35,270 nucleotides of DNA from Alkalibacterium putridalgicola (GCF_900109825.1 NZ_FOBL01000027.1:1-35270); one strand, 5' to 3'. Shown: positions 8,244 through 17,706, counted from the first letter of the stretch. Numbers and translations are program-made. Notes: generated by a model from the sequence alone, not told the origin.

Positions 8244-8423
8244 ATGGCAGTACCTAAAAGAAGAACTTCTACTAGCAGAAAAGCAAAAAGACGTACTCAT
8301 ATCAAATTGGACCTTCCAAACATGAGTGATTGTCCTAATTGTGGTGAAGTTAAACGTAATCACCACGTATGCCCTTCATGCGGACATTACGCAGGCAAAG
8401 AGGTAATCAACAAAGAAGCATAA
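8244..8423 (+). CDS. rpmF: 50S ribosomal protein L32 (zinc-ribbon form)
   Basis: A 59-residue L32 with the standard [13 protein letters not shown] opening and a zinc ribbon made of CPNC and CPSC near residues 32-48. All four cysteines are present, so it is the zinc-binding form. The ATG at 8244 lies behind AAGGAGGTG; the in-frame extension to 8232 starts inside that ribosome site and is not used. It is last in its operon, with a strong terminator. Confidence 0.97.
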   Translation: MAVPKRRTSTSRKAKRRTHIKLDLPNMSDCPNCGEVKRNHHVCPSCGHYAGKEVINKEA

Positions 8424-8456
8424 TTTAATCAGTCTTTTGGATGGGTTAAATTGTAT

Positions 8457-8494
8457 AAAAAGTGTTTATGACTTTAGTTCATAAACACTTTTTT
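8457..8494 (+). terminator. Rho-independent terminator after rpmF
   Basis: A perfect stem of about 15 bp: 8457-8471 pairs with 8479-8493 around a 7-base loop, and ends in a T run. Confidence 0.92.
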
Positions 8495-8505
8495 GATTTT
8501 CTGTA

Positions 8506-8514
8506 TGGTATGAT
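8506..8514 (+). promoter_or_regulatory. Candidate extended -10 promoter of the DUF3397 gene
   Basis: TGG directly precedes TATGAT (8509-8514), about 54 bp before the proposed GTG start. The -35 region is poor. Confidence 0.4.
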
Positions 8515-8567
8515 TTACATAAAAAGTGTAACGCCATCTCTATTTGACAAGAAACGGAAGTGAATGT

Positions 8568-8942
8568 GTGAATACTTTATCGGATATACTCCCATTGCTC
8601 GGTTTTTATTCCGTGCCGTTTATTACATTGCTTTTTTCCCGCTGGATCAATAAACAGTTCAAACTGCTGCGGCTTTCGGTGAAAGTAGTGGATCTCATTA
8701 TCCCGTATATGCTGCTGCTCCTGTTCGCTATGAGTCAATTGTATTTCCCTGTCAATCTCATTCCTTACATCATCCTTATCATTTCAGTACTGGGAATCAT
8801 TTTAGCCACTTACTTTACTTTTTACAGAAAAGAATTGAAACTCTATCTGTTTTTCCGGATATGGTGGCGGATCGTATTTATAATCTGCCTGATTTTTTAT
8901 GTCAGTGCAGGAATATGGATGATTTTACTGTGGATGAATTGA
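8568..8942 (+). CDS. DUF3397 family membrane protein
   Basis: A 124-residue protein with four predicted membrane segments (about residues 8-25, 38-58, 63-84 and 95-120), separated by short basic loops (WINKQFK, YRKELK). It matches DUF3397, found just upstream of mraZ in many lactic acid bacteria. Function is unknown. The GTG at 8568 follows GGAAGTGA, a near-consensus ribosome site; the frame stays open back to a TTG at 8544 that has none. A terminator separates it from mraZ, so the linkage is positional rather than one transcript. Confidence 0.75.
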   Translation: MNTLSDILPLLGFYSVPFITLLFSRWINKQFKLLRLSVKVVDLIIPYMLLLLFAMSQLYFPVNLIPYIILIISVLGIILATYFTFYRKELKLYLFFRIWWRIVFIICLIFYVSAGIWMILLWMN

Positions 8943-8981
8943 ACAAAAAGTTAGTCATGAAACTTTAATAAACATGCGTTC

Positions 8982-9015
8982 CCTAGCCATAAGTATTAAT
9001 GGCTAGGTTTTTTTT
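8982..9015 (+). terminator. Rho-independent terminator before mraZ
   Basis: CCTAGCCAT (8982-8990) pairs with ATGGCTAGG (8999-9007), followed by eight T residues. Confidence 0.9.
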
Positions 9016-9054
9016 ATTTTCCCGTTAAAAATAGATTTTTTCATCAGATCTGAT

Positions 9055-9101
9055 GTGGTGGAAAGTGGGGAATTGTGGTAGACTTTAACATATAAGTGGG
9101 G
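9055..9101 (+). promoter_or_regulatory. MraZ box array upstream of mraZ
   Basis: GTGGTG (9055), GTGGGG (9065) and GTGGTA (9075) repeat with exact 10-bp phasing, separated by four bases. A further GTGGGG lies at 9096. In other bacteria MraZ binds direct GTGGNG repeats with 4-5 bp spacers to control its own operon, so this is very probably its operator. A TATAAG (9091-9096) may be the -10 box, but no convincing -35 box is seen. Confidence 0.85.
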
Positions 9102-9115
9102 AAGGGGGCAGTGAA

Positions 9116-9547
9116 ATGTTATTAGGTGAATATAAACATTCAATCGATAATAAAGGACGCCTGATCGTCCCCGCAAAATTCAGGGATGATCTCGGAAAAA
9201 ATTTCATTGTGACCCGAGGATTAGACGGCTGTCTTTTCGGCTATCCCATGGAAGAATGGAAACAGCTCGAAACAAAGCTGAAACAGCTCCCGCTTGCCAA
9301 AAAAGAAACGAGAGCGTTTACACGGTTCCTTTATTCAGCAGCTACTGAATGTTCGCTGGATAAACAGGGTCGTATCAATTTGCCAAATACTTTGATCGGA
9401 CATGCATCACTTGAAAAAACGTGTGTTGTTATAGGCGTATCGGATCGCATAGAAATATGGAGCGAAGATCGATGGACAACCTTTGCAGAAGATGCGAATG
9501 AATCATTTGAAGATATAGCTGAAGAAATGATCGATTTTGGCTTCTAA
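9116..9547 (+). CDS. mraZ: Transcriptional regulator MraZ
   Basis: A 143-residue DNA-binding protein made of two AbrB-like swapped-hairpin halves. The first has the [16 protein letters not shown] motif near residues 11-27, the second the parallel [13 protein letters not shown] motif. MraZ forms a ring-shaped oligomer and represses the dcw operon from GTGG repeats, which are present just upstream. The ATG follows a GGGG-rich ribosome site. It is first in the division cluster, 26 bases before rsmH. Confidence 0.97.
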   Translation: MLLGEYKHSIDNKGRLIVPAKFRDDLGKNFIVTRGLDGCLFGYPMEEWKQLETKLKQLPLAKKETRAFTRFLYSAATECSLDKQGRINLPNTLIGHASLEKTCVVIGVSDRIEIWSEDRWTTFAEDANESFEDIAEEMIDFGF

Positions 9548-9573
9548 CATAAAGTTAACAGAGGAGTATAAAA

Positions 9574-10527
9574 ATGTCAGAATTCAAACATGAAACAGTA
9601 CTGTTAAATGAAACCGTAGAGGGTCTAGATGTAAAACCGGATGGGGTTTACGTCGACTGTACTTTAGGCGGAGCCGGTCATACAGCCCTAATTTTAAATA
9701 AGCTGGGGCCAGAGGGGCATTTATACGCTTTTGATCAAGATATGACTGCTATCGATAACGCCCGCAGTTTATTAGCTGACGAAGTCGAAAGCGGGAAGCT
9801 GACATTTATTCATGATAATTTTAGGAATTTAAAAAGTGCCCTTGAAGCAGAAAGTGTTTTTAAGGTTGACGGAATCCTTTACGACTTAGGCGTGTCATCT
9901 CCTCAACTGGATGTTACAGAAAGAGGATTCAGCTATCATAAAGATGCCCAGCTGGATATGAGAATGGATCAGACGCAGGAGCTGACGGCTCACGACATCG
10001 TTAACAACTGGGAATACAGTGACCTTGTCCGTATATTTTTCCGTTATGGAGAAGAAAAATTCTCAAAACAGATCGCCCGTAAAATAGAAACTAGAAGGGC
10101 AGAACAGACGATAGATACCACACACGAACTAGTGGATATAATCAAAGATGCCATTCCGGCACCTGCCCGACGAAAAGGCGGACATCCAGCCAAACGTGTA
10201 TTTCAGGCTTTGCGTATAGCAGTCAATGATGAACTGGGAGCCCTGGAAGATACTCTTGAACAGGCTGTTGACCTGATCAAGGTCGGTGGACGTATCAGTG
10301 CCATAACTTTTCATTCTTTAGAAGACCGTATAGTAAAACAACTGTATAAAAGTTACTCGGAACTCCCGGATTTGCCAAGGGGACTTCCGATCATTCCGGA
10401 TAACAAACAGCCCATACTAAAGATGGTGAACAGAAAACCGATCCTACCTTCAGCAGAAGAGTTGAATAATAATAACCGCTCACGCAGCGCTAAATTGAGA
10501 ATTGCTGAAAAACAGAGAGAAAAATAA
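9574..10527 (+). CDS. rsmH: 16S rRNA m4C1402 methyltransferase RsmH (MraW)
   Basis: A 317-residue SAM-dependent enzyme that methylates N4 of C1402 in the 16S rRNA decoding centre. It has [13 protein letters not shown], the SAM-binding [10 protein letters not shown], the [13 protein letters not shown] block, the [13 protein letters not shown] segment and the [12 protein letters not shown] motif, in that order. Length and start are standard, with an AGAGGAG ribosome site. It sits between mraZ and ftsL, as almost everywhere. Confidence 0.97.
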   Translation: MSEFKHETVLLNETVEGLDVKPDGVYVDCTLGGAGHTALILNKLGPEGHLYAFDQDMTAIDNARSLLADEVESGKLTFIHDNFRNLKSALEAESVFKVDGILYDLGVSSPQLDVTERGFSYHKDAQLDMRMDQTQELTAHDIVNNWEYSDLVRIFFRYGEEKFSKQIARKIETRRAEQTIDTTHELVDIIKDAIPAPARRKGGHPAKRVFQALRIAVNDELGALEDTLEQAVDLIKVGGRISAITFHSLEDRIVKQLYKSYSELPDLPRGLPIIPDNKQPILKMVNRKPILPSAEELNNNNRSRSAKLRIAEKQREK

Positions 10528-10564
10528 TCACATCTGATAATTCACGGGAAGGAGAGCATTACAC

Positions 10565-10951
10565 ATGATGAACGACAACTTAGCTAGACAGCTGGCGAAT
10601 GAAAATCTGCCATTACAGCAGCCGTCATCGCAGCCGAAAACGAATGAAATTAGAGAGAGCGAAAAAAGATTACATAAAAAAGGCCTGACTCGAATGGAGA
10701 TGGCCGTCAGTAGTCTGTTCGGAACCATTCTTTTTGTCATGGCAGTTGGACATATCGCCTTATCCATGCAAGTTTCAACGACTAATAGAAGTATCCAGGA
10801 TATAGAAGCACAGGCCGCGATGGTGCAAGTAGAAAACAGTAATTATGAGCAGAATGTTCAGGAACTTTCACGGTATGACCGAGTGTATTCTATAGCTAAA
10901 GAAAATGATCTTAAAATGAATGAAGAACAGATCAGGAATGTATTTAAATGA
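10565..10951 (+). CDS. ftsL: Cell division protein FtsL
   Basis: A 128-residue single-pass (type II) membrane protein. A long basic cytoplasmic part of about 50 residues precedes a membrane segment at about 52-70 (VSSLFGTILFVMAVGHIAL), then a short extracellular coiled coil that would pair with DivIC. Identity rests on topology and on its place between rsmH and the transpeptidase gene, because FtsL sequences are poorly conserved. GGAAGGAG lies 10 bases before the first of two adjacent ATG codons. Its stop overlaps the next start (ATGA). Confidence 0.9.
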   Translation: MMNDNLARQLANENLPLQQPSSQPKTNEIRESEKRLHKKGLTRMEMAVSSLFGTILFVMAVGHIALSMQVSTTNRSIQDIEAQAAMVQVENSNYEQNVQELSRYDRVYSIAKENDLKMNEEQIRNVFK

Positions 10952-13122
10952 AACAGATAAAGAGAAAAATAAAAGAATCGAATCCCTTTCGTAATAGAAA
11001 ATATATAGCGATCATGCTGTATATTTTTTGTTTTATCCTGTTTTTCGGTGTTTTTTCGCGCTTTGCCTGGATAATGGTCACGGGGGAAATCAATGGTGAG
11101 AATTTGGTGTCTAATGTACACAAGCTGTACACAAGAAACAATACTCTGCAGGCAAAGCGGGGAACGATTTATGATTCCAGCGGTAATCCGATAGCGATGG
11201 ATGCCAATTCATATAAAATGATTGCAGTTCTGACAGATGAATGGTCGACACCCAAACGTCCGATTCATGTTCAGGAACCAAAAGCAGTAGCAGAAGTCCT
11301 CGCGAAACATTTATCGATGAGTGAAGAAGATCTGCTCGACAGATTGACTATGGATAACAGCCAAGTAGAATTTGGCAGTATTGGACGGAATCTCACATAT
11401 GAAATAGTCAGTGCGATCGAGGAAGATCTGAAAAAAGAAGAGCTGACAGGAATAACTTTTGAAGAGAAAAAGAGCAGACTATATCCTAATGGCATATTTG
11501 CCTCACATACTATAGGATTGGCTCAAAGAGAGAATGGAGAGCAAGAAAGCCAGTCCCTTAAAGGTGTGCTTGGACTGGAAAAGGAATTTGATGAAATATT
11601 AAGTGGTGAAGACGGATGGATCGAGTATCAGAGAGACCGTTTCGGCTACGTTATCCCGAATCAGGAAATCGAAGAAGTTCTGCCGACTGATGGAAATGAT
11701 ATTCATTTGACCTTGGATAGACGCATGCAAATATATCTTGAAAGTATCGTGGAAGATGTCAACGAAGAACATTCTCCAGAAGTGCTGACAGCAACGCTGA
11801 TGCATGCCAAGACAGGAGAAATACTCGCAACGACCCAGCGTCCGACATTCAATGGGACGACCAAGGTAGGGATAGACCAGACATGGCAGAATTATCTGAC
11901 TGAGTACACATTTGATCCTGGATCTACGATGAAAGTCATGACTCTGGCGGCGGCTATTGAAGAGGGGACATTCAGACCTTACGATTACTACAAGTCAGGA
12001 AAGATTCAAGTAGGTGGAGGGACCGTTCATGATGTAAAACCTGAAGGGTGGGGATACATTTCCTATCTGGAGGGACTGGCCCGATCGAGTAACGTGGCTT
12101 TTGTACATCAGGTACAGGAGATGGGCTTTGAAACATGGAAACAGTATCTTGACAGTTATGGATTCGGTCAAAAGACGGGTATATCTTTACCGAATGAATA
12201 CAGTGGATCGAATCCTTATGGTGGGGATCTTCAAAGAATCAACACGTCATTTGGCCAGGGGATTTCAGTAACGCCTGTGCAAATGCTTCGCGCATTTTCT
12301 TCCATCACAAATGGAGGGAAGATGGTTGAACCGCATTTAGTCAAGGAAATCATAGATAAAGAAACTGGTGAAGAAAAAGTATTTGAGCCAGAGGGAACCC
12401 CGACTCTTATATCAAAAAAGACTGCTGATCAAACACTTGAATATTTGACCGAAACAGTATACAGTGATGTAGGTACGGCCAGAGGTTATGCAGTAGAAGG
12501 TTTTGAAATAGCAGCGAAAACAGGAACAGCCCAAATGATTGGAGAAGACGGACGTTACTTATCTGGAGACTCCAATTATGTATACTCTGTCGTTGGTATG
12601 GGGCCTGTTGAAGATCCGGAACTTATTTTCTATGTGACTGTCCAGCAGCCTGAACTAAATGGCGCCGGACATGGCAGTCATGTCGTGCAGAAGGTCTTTA
12701 ATCCGGTAATGAAGCGGGCACTGGAGTATTATTCTTCTGAAGAAACTGAAATGGATTTCGAAGAAGAATCTGAAGTGATGGCAAATGTCATTCAGAAAAA
12801 CACTCAAGCTGTTATTGATAACTTTAATACAACAGGAAGAGAGATCAGTATCATAGGGTCCGGAGACACGATCGTTCAGCAGCATCCTATCCAGAATGCA
12901 GAGTTGAAAGAATCGGATAGGATCATGCTCATGACGAATGGTGCAATGACATTACCTGATTTAACTGGCTGGTCTAAGAGTGATGTATTGAAATTATCGG
13001 AACTGACAGGCATTGCAGTAACATTTGAAGGGGAAGGGTTTGTCAATTCACAGACCCTCCCACCGCAGTCTTTTATAGAAAGCGAAACGAAACTTACGGT
13101 GACTCTATCACCGAATGAATAA
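10948..13122 (+). CDS. pbpX: Division transpeptidase, PBP2x/PBP2B class B type
   Basis: A 724-residue class B penicillin-binding protein that cross-links septal peptidoglycan outside the membrane. One N-terminal membrane anchor (about 20-45) is followed by the dimerisation domain and the transpeptidase domain with the catalytic triad motifs STMK (S326, K329), SSN (380-382 region) and KTG (524-526). Two C-terminal PASTA domains fill about 610-665 and 666-724, as in streptococcal PBP2x and Bacillus PBP2B. Its start overlaps the ftsL stop by four bases, so translation is probably coupled. The symbol follows lactic acid bacteria; pbpB is the bacillar equivalent. Confidence 0.93.
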   Translation: MKQIKRKIKESNPFRNRKYIAIMLYIFCFILFFGVFSRFAWIMVTGEINGENLVSNVHKLYTRNNTLQAKRGTIYDSSGNPIAMDANSYKMIAVLTDEWSTPKRPIHVQEPKAVAEVLAKHLSMSEEDLLDRLTMDNSQVEFGSIGRNLTYEIVSAIEEDLKKEELTGITFEEKKSRLYPNGIFASHTIGLAQRENGEQESQSLKGVLGLEKEFDEILSGEDGWIEYQRDRFGYVIPNQEIEEVLPTDGNDIHLTLDRRMQIYLESIVEDVNEEHSPEVLTATLMHAKTGEILATTQRPTFNGTTKVGIDQTWQNYLTEYTFDPGSTMKVMTLAAAIEEGTFRPYDYYKSGKIQVGGGTVHDVKPEGWGYISYLEGLARSSNVAFVHQVQEMGFETWKQYLDSYGFGQKTGISLPNEYSGSNPYGGDLQRINTSFGQGISVTPVQMLRAFSSITNGGKMVEPHLVKEIIDKETGEEKVFEPEGTPTLISKKTADQTLEYLTETVYSDVGTARGYAVEGFEIAAKTGTAQMIGEDGRYLSGDSNYVYSVVGMGPVEDPELIFYVTVQQPELNGAGHGSHVVQKVFNPVMKRALEYYSSEETEMDFEEESEVMANVIQKNTQAVIDNFNTTGREISIIGSGDTIVQQHPIQNAELKESDRIMLMTNGAMTLPDLTGWSKSDVLKLSELTGIAVTFEGEGFVNSQTLPPQSFIESETKLTVTLSPNE

Positions 13123-13149
13123 TTTTGTTGGAAAGAAAGGAAAAAAATA

Positions 13150-14112
13150 GTGCAGAGCATTCAATTACTCTATCCGCTTGTTCTGAGTGGATTGATCGTC
13201 GCAGGTTTGACACCTGTATTTATCAACATTTTCAAAAAAAAGCAACTGGGACAAACAACACGGGGAGAAGGGCCTTCATGGCATGAAGTGAAATCCGGGA
13301 CGCCGACTATGGGTGGGGTTTCTATCCTTATAGCTGTTTCGATCGTTGTACTTCTCTTCAGTGTGCTTTTCCCAGTGAACAGTCTGCTGGTCCTGCTGCT
13401 GACCTTTATATTACTGGTTTATGGAAGCATCGGATTTATCGATGATTATATTAAAGTAATGATGAAGCGTAATCTGGGACTGACAAGCCTTCAGAAACTG
13501 ATGGGTCAAATAGTAGCTGCCGTACTGTTTTATATCGGAGTCTCACAGATACTGGATATTCAAAGTGTTGCTTTGCCTTTTGGTGCGGAACTGGATTTAG
13601 GATTCCTATATGTATTCTTCATTCTGTTCTGGCTGGTTGGCTTCTCCAACGCAACCAACTTGACTGACGGGATCGACGGGCTGCTGACCACAACAGGATT
13701 TATCGCGTATCTCAGTTACACTGTCATTGCGGTCATGCAGGAACAATATGAAGTAGCCATTTTCACAAGTGCCATCCTGGGAGCGTTGATCGGATTCTTT
13801 CTGTTCAATAGAAAACCTGCCCAGATTTTTATGGGGGATGTTGGTTCGCTTGCTTTAGGAGCCGGTTTGGCTGCTGTCTCCATCGTCTTGAATCAGGAAT
13901 GGACGTTGCTGCTGATCGGTCTTATATTCGTCATAGAGACAGCTAGTGTCATGCTGCAGGTGACGTCATTTAAGTTAACAGGTAAACGTTTATTTAAAAT
14001 GAGTCCGATCCATCATCATTTTGAAATGGTGGGTTGGGGCGAATGGAAAATCGTTATCGTCTTTTCACTGATCACCCTAGTGACTTCTCTGGTGACTCTA
14101 CTGATCCTCTAA
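13150..14112 (+). CDS. mraY: Phospho-MurNAc-pentapeptide transferase MraY
   Basis: A 320-residue polytopic enzyme that transfers phospho-MurNAc-pentapeptide from UDP to undecaprenyl phosphate, giving lipid I on the inner face of the membrane. Signature parts are GTPTMGG, FIDDYIK with the aspartate pair, NATNLTDGIDGL and PIHHHFE near the C-terminus, among about ten membrane segments. The start is GTG at 13150 after an AAAGG ribosome site. It is the last gene before a terminator, so it closes the first dcw unit here. Confidence 0.97.
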   Translation: MQSIQLLYPLVLSGLIVAGLTPVFINIFKKKQLGQTTRGEGPSWHEVKSGTPTMGGVSILIAVSIVVLLFSVLFPVNSLLVLLLTFILLVYGSIGFIDDYIKVMMKRNLGLTSLQKLMGQIVAAVLFYIGVSQILDIQSVALPFGAELDLGFLYVFFILFWLVGFSNATNLTDGIDGLLTTTGFIAYLSYTVIAVMQEQYEVAIFTSAILGALIGFFLFNRKPAQIFMGDVGSLALGAGLAAVSIVLNQEWTLLLIGLIFVIETASVMLQVTSFKLTGKRLFKMSPIHHHFEMVGWGEWKIVIVFSLITLVTSLVTLLIL

Positions 14113-14122
14113 GGGAATGAAG

Positions 14123-14158
14123 AAAACTGGTAGTAGTTTTTCTACTTCCAGTTTTTTT
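14123..14158 (+). terminator. Rho-independent terminator between mraY and murD
   Basis: AAAACTGG (14123-14130) with AGTAG inside pairs with CTACT and CCAGTTTT, closed by a run of T. It splits the dcw cluster. Confidence 0.85.
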
Positions 14159-14166
14159 AAATTCAC

Positions 14167-14195
14167 TGTACACTTATACATAAGTTAGTTATAAA
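14167..14195 (+). promoter_or_regulatory. Candidate promoter of murD-murG-divIB
   Basis: TGTACA (14167-14172) and TATAAA (14190-14195) are 17 bp apart, just upstream of the murD ribosome site. The -35 box matches 4 of 6 bases. The terminator directly before it makes a promoter here likely. Confidence 0.45.
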
Positions 14196-14212
14196 AAATG
14201 AGGGGTATTTTT

Positions 14213-15595
14213 ATGAAAAATGAAGACTATTTTAAAAATAAAACTGTCTTGGTTCTAGGGCTGGCTGTTTCAGGTTATAACGCAGCATTATTGCTCGACC
14301 AGCTGGGATCTAAGGTTATAGTCAACGATTTTAAAGATTTAAGTGAAAATGAAGAAGCGCAGATTTTGAAAGCTAAAGGGATCGAAGTGATCTCTGGGGG
14401 ACACCCTTTGGATATCCTGGATAGATCTCTGGATTTTATAGTGAAAAATCCCGGTATACCTTACTCCAACCCTCTGGTCAAGCAGGCAGTGAATAAAAAA
14501 ATAAAAATCGTCACAGAGGTCGAATTGGCATACTTGATATCTGAAAGTCCGATGATCGCCATTACAGGTACCAATGGTAAAACGACAACGACTATGATGA
14601 TCGAGAATCTTTTAAATGAGAATCGGTCAAAAGGTAAGGCATACGCAGTGGGGAATATAGGAACACCGGCAAGTCTTGTAGCTCAGGAATCATCGGTAAA
14701 TGATGATCTGGTTATGGAAGTATCCAGTTTTCAGCTGATGGGTGTGGATAAATTCCATCCTTCGATCGCGGTCATCACTAATATATATTCTGCTCACTTG
14801 GATTATCACAAGACCCGTGATGAGTATGTGAATGCAAAGTTAGCCATCACAGAAAATCAGACAGATTCAGACTATATTGTGTTTAATCGAGATCAGGAGG
14901 AGCTTACCGATCTGGTCACCAGTACATCCGCTGCAAAACTTGTCCCGTTTTCTCGGAAAAAAGAACTGGGCAAAGGTGCTTATGTAAAAGATAAAATGAT
15001 CATGTTCAATGGAGAAGAGGTCATGTCGACCGATAAGGTGCTGATCCCAGGAGAACATAATCTGGAGAATGCACTGGCAGCAGTCGCTGTTGCAAAACTT
15101 AAAGGTATAGATAACAAAGATATCGAAGCAGCATTCGGACATTTTCAAGGCGTTAAACATCGCATGCAGCTTGTGGATACGGTCGACGGAAGAAAATTCT
15201 ATAATGATTCTAAAGCAACCAATTCCCTTGCAACGATTCATGCGTTAGAAGGTTTTTCTGACCCTGTCGTTCTTGTTGCGGGTGGACTGGACAGACAAGA
15301 ATCGCTTGATGATCTGATTCCTCTCTTGAAGGAACACGTTAAAGCTGTGGTGACTTTCGGTGAAACAAAGCATCAGCTTGCCGAGGTAGCGAGAAAGGCT
15401 GATATCAGCACCATTATTGTGGTAGATACGGTATCAGAAGCAACCAGACAAGCGTTTGGAACGAGTGAAAAAAAAGATGTCATTTTACTGTCACCTGCCT
15501 GTGCAAGCTGGGATCAGTATGCCAATTTCGAAGAACGTGGAAATGACTTCATTCAAACTGTCCAAGAAATCGATCAGTCAGTTAAAGGGGGCTAA
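14213..15595 (+). CDS. murD: UDP-N-acetylmuramoyl-L-alanine:D-glutamate ligase
   Basis: A 460-residue ATP-dependent ligase that adds D-glutamate to UDP-MurNAc-L-Ala in the cytosol. An N-terminal UDP-binding fold (VLVLGLAVSGYNAALLL) is followed by the ATP loop GTNGKTT (119-125), the NIYSAHLDYH metal and substrate region, HNLENALAA, and the C-terminal DSKATN and LLSPACASWDQY blocks. The ATG at 14213 is seven bases after AGGGG; an earlier in-frame ATG at 14198 overlaps that site. murG begins 19 bases after the stop. Confidence 0.97.
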   Translation: MKNEDYFKNKTVLVLGLAVSGYNAALLLDQLGSKVIVNDFKDLSENEEAQILKAKGIEVISGGHPLDILDRSLDFIVKNPGIPYSNPLVKQAVNKKIKIVTEVELAYLISESPMIAITGTNGKTTTTMMIENLLNENRSKGKAYAVGNIGTPASLVAQESSVNDDLVMEVSSFQLMGVDKFHPSIAVITNIYSAHLDYHKTRDEYVNAKLAITENQTDSDYIVFNRDQEELTDLVTSTSAAKLVPFSRKKELGKGAYVKDKMIMFNGEEVMSTDKVLIPGEHNLENALAAVAVAKLKGIDNKDIEAAFGHFQGVKHRMQLVDTVDGRKFYNDSKATNSLATIHALEGFSDPVVLVAGGLDRQESLDDLIPLLKEHVKAVVTFGETKHQLAEVARKADISTIIVVDTVSEATRQAFGTSEKKDVILLSPACASWDQYANFEERGNDFIQTVQEIDQSVKGG

Positions 15596-15614
15596 GCACT
15601 TAGGTGCGTACAAG

Positions 15615-16748
15615 ATGAAAATACTAGTTACAGGTGGAGGCACGGGTGGACATATTTATCCTGCTCTTGCGCTGATGAATAGAATGAAAGAGCTCGATGA
15701 AAAAGCCGAATTTTTATATGTGGGGACGCATCGCGGACTGGAAAGTACGATCGTTCCTGATCAGGGATATATGTTTGAACCGCTGAAAGTCGAAGGATTC
15801 AAAAGAGACATCAGCTTCAAGGGGATAGCGTATAACTTGAATACAGTGAAACTTTTTCTGTCTTCCGTATTCAAAGCTAAAAAAATAGTGAAACGCTTTG
15901 ACCCTGATGTCGTTATCGGTACAGGGGGGTATGTCAGTGCTCCAGTATGTTATGCGGCCTCTAAACTGAATGTACCCACACTTATTCATGAACAGAACAG
16001 CGTGGTCGGTTTAACAAATAAATTTCTGGCCAGATATGTGTCCACGATCGCCATCTGCTTTGAAGAAGCGCGAGAACAGTTCGGTTCCAGTAAAGATAAA
16101 GTCGTGTATACTGGAAACCCAAGGGCTCAGGAAGTAGCGGGTCTTGTTAAAACAGACATATTGAAAAATTATGATCTGGATCCGGATAAACCGACTGTAC
16201 TTATTTTTGGAGGAAGCCGGGGAGCGTTTAAAATAAATGAAACGGTCCTGGACAGTAGAGATGATCTAATAAACAAGCCATATCAGACGTTATTTATTAC
16301 GGGAAAACATCACTACACATCGATCATGGAAAAATGGGGAAATGATTTAGTGTCCGAAGAAAAATCAGGCAATGTAAAAATCGTACCTTACATCAATCAT
16401 TTACCAGAGGTGTTTGCCTCGGTCTCTCTCGTCGTTTCCAGGAGTGGGGCCACGACCCTTGCTGAACTGACATCCTTAGGGATACCGAGTATTCTGATAC
16501 CGAGTCCGAATGTAACGGAAGATCATCAGACAAAAAATGCCAAAAGTCTTGCAGACAAAGGTGCGGCATTGATGCTGAAAGAACTGGATCTGACTGCTGA
16601 TAGTCTGGTAGAGAAAATCGATCTGCTTATGAACGACAATCATAAAAGAGATGAAATGAGTCGGGCTTCAAGACAACTAGGTAAACCAAATGCATCCGAT
16701 CTGATTATCGATACGATTCTGACAGAATTGAAAAGCAAGTTAGTTTAG
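15615..16748 (+). CDS. murG: UDP-GlcNAc:lipid I GlcNAc transferase MurG
   Basis: A 377-residue GT-B glycosyltransferase at the inner face of the membrane that turns lipid I into lipid II. The N-terminal GGGTGGHIYPALA loop, the TGGYVSAPV segment, the HEQNSVVGLTNK motif, the central GGSRGA and the C-terminal SRSGATTLAEL and PNVTEDHQTKNA blocks are all present. The true start is the ATG at 15615, giving the usual opening KILVTGGG; the frame stays open upstream only as an overlap with murD. Confidence 0.97.
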   Translation: MKILVTGGGTGGHIYPALALMNRMKELDEKAEFLYVGTHRGLESTIVPDQGYMFEPLKVEGFKRDISFKGIAYNLNTVKLFLSSVFKAKKIVKRFDPDVVIGTGGYVSAPVCYAASKLNVPTLIHEQNSVVGLTNKFLARYVSTIAICFEEAREQFGSSKDKVVYTGNPRAQEVAGLVKTDILKNYDLDPDKPTVLIFGGSRGAFKINETVLDSRDDLINKPYQTLFITGKHHYTSIMEKWGNDLVSEEKSGNVKIVPYINHLPEVFASVSLVVSRSGATTLAELTSLGIPSILIPSPNVTEDHQTKNAKSLADKGAALMLKELDLTADSLVEKIDLLMNDNHKRDEMSRASRQLGKPNASDLIIDTILTELKSKLV

Positions 16749-16759
16749 GAGATAGAAAG

Positions 16760-17566
16760 ATGAGTAAGAACGAGGAAAAACTGACAAAAACTGAAAATGA
16801 CCGATCAGCTCCTTCATCTTCTGTGGTTTATCTGAAGAATGACAGGAGAAGACTGATAAAATGGGGGATCCTTGTCACGCTGTTTTTTGCCGTGGCGCTT
16901 CTTTCACTCTATTTCGTCAGCCCCTATCGTTTAATAGAGAATATTTCTGTTTCAGGATCTGAGGAAGTATATGACCAGGCTGTCCTTGATTCGAGTGGCT
17001 TGAGTTCAGGCCAATCTCTTTGGGAGAAATATCTTAAGAAAAATGAAATAGAAGAACATATCGTCGGATCGAATCCCCAGGTCAAAGAAGCGGAATTGAC
17101 TCTGTCCGGTATACAGGACTTTACAATTGCGATAGAAGAATACACTACAGTGGCGTACTTGTCTAACGATAACACGTATAAAAAAATACTGGAAAATGGA
17201 GATATCTTAGACGAATCTGTCCCTCGCCTCAATGCCAGTCAGCCGATACTCAATGATTTTGAGGAAGGTCGTCCGCTGGATCAGATTATCGAAGAGTATG
17301 AAAAAGTGGATGACGATGTTAAATCTCTTATTTCAGAAATCGATTTTTTGAACGATGAACGAAATGAACTACTGGTACGTGTCTTTATGAATGATGGTAA
17401 TGAAGTGCTGGTCAATGTACCGAATTTTTCGGACCGGTTAAATTACTATCTGGATATGAAAGAGGCTGTCGATAATACAGAAGGCTTATTCGATCTGGAA
17501 GCAGGTGCTTACTTTATTCCTTTTTCAGCAGAAGAAGAGCCTGAAGAGATAGAAGATTTTGAGTAA
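16760..17566 (+). CDS. divIB: Cell division protein DivIB/FtsQ
   Basis: A 268-residue bitopic protein. An N-terminal cytoplasmic tail of about 34 residues is followed by one membrane segment (about 35-54), then a POTRA domain (LIENISVSGSEEV onward) and the DivIB beta domain (about 130-240), ending in an acidic tail. DivIB forms a complex with FtsL and DivIC at the septum. GGAGA precedes the ATG. It lies 11 bases after murG, and a strong terminator follows, closing the second unit. Confidence 0.92.
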   Translation: MSKNEEKLTKTENDRSAPSSSVVYLKNDRRRLIKWGILVTLFFAVALLSLYFVSPYRLIENISVSGSEEVYDQAVLDSSGLSSGQSLWEKYLKKNEIEEHIVGSNPQVKEAELTLSGIQDFTIAIEEYTTVAYLSNDNTYKKILENGDILDESVPRLNASQPILNDFEEGRPLDQIIEEYEKVDDDVKSLISEIDFLNDERNELLVRVFMNDGNEVLVNVPNFSDRLNYYLDMKEAVDNTEGLFDLEAGAYFIPFSAEEEPEEIEDFE

Positions 17567-17609
17567 AAAGCAGGGGTGAGCAGCTTAATTCACTCTTGCT
17601 TTTTTTTTT
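17565..17609 (+). terminator. Rho-independent terminator between divIB and ftsA
   Basis: AAAAGCA plus GGGGTGA pairs with TCACTCT plus TGCTTTT (14 bp, with wobbles) around a short loop, ending in ten or more T residues. The stem starts within the divIB stop region. Confidence 0.9.
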
Positions 17610-17676
17610 GAACCCGAATTAATTTCCTTTGTTACATAAAAGTAATCGAAAAATACTGATAAATCAATAAACACTC

Positions 17677-17706
17677 TTCATTATGGCCGTCATTTTATGG
17701 TAAAAT
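17677..17706 (+). promoter_or_regulatory. Candidate promoter of ftsA-ftsZ
   Basis: TTCATT (17677-17682) and TAAAAT (17701-17706) are 18 bp apart. This is the clearest candidate in the roughly 185 bases between the divIB terminator and ftsA, which hold no gene. Confidence 0.5.

Noticed and set aside
15456-15614. Extension of murG into the 3' end of murD
   Set aside because: The extension encodes a different frame of murD. MurG proteins begin right at the KILVTGGGTGG motif.
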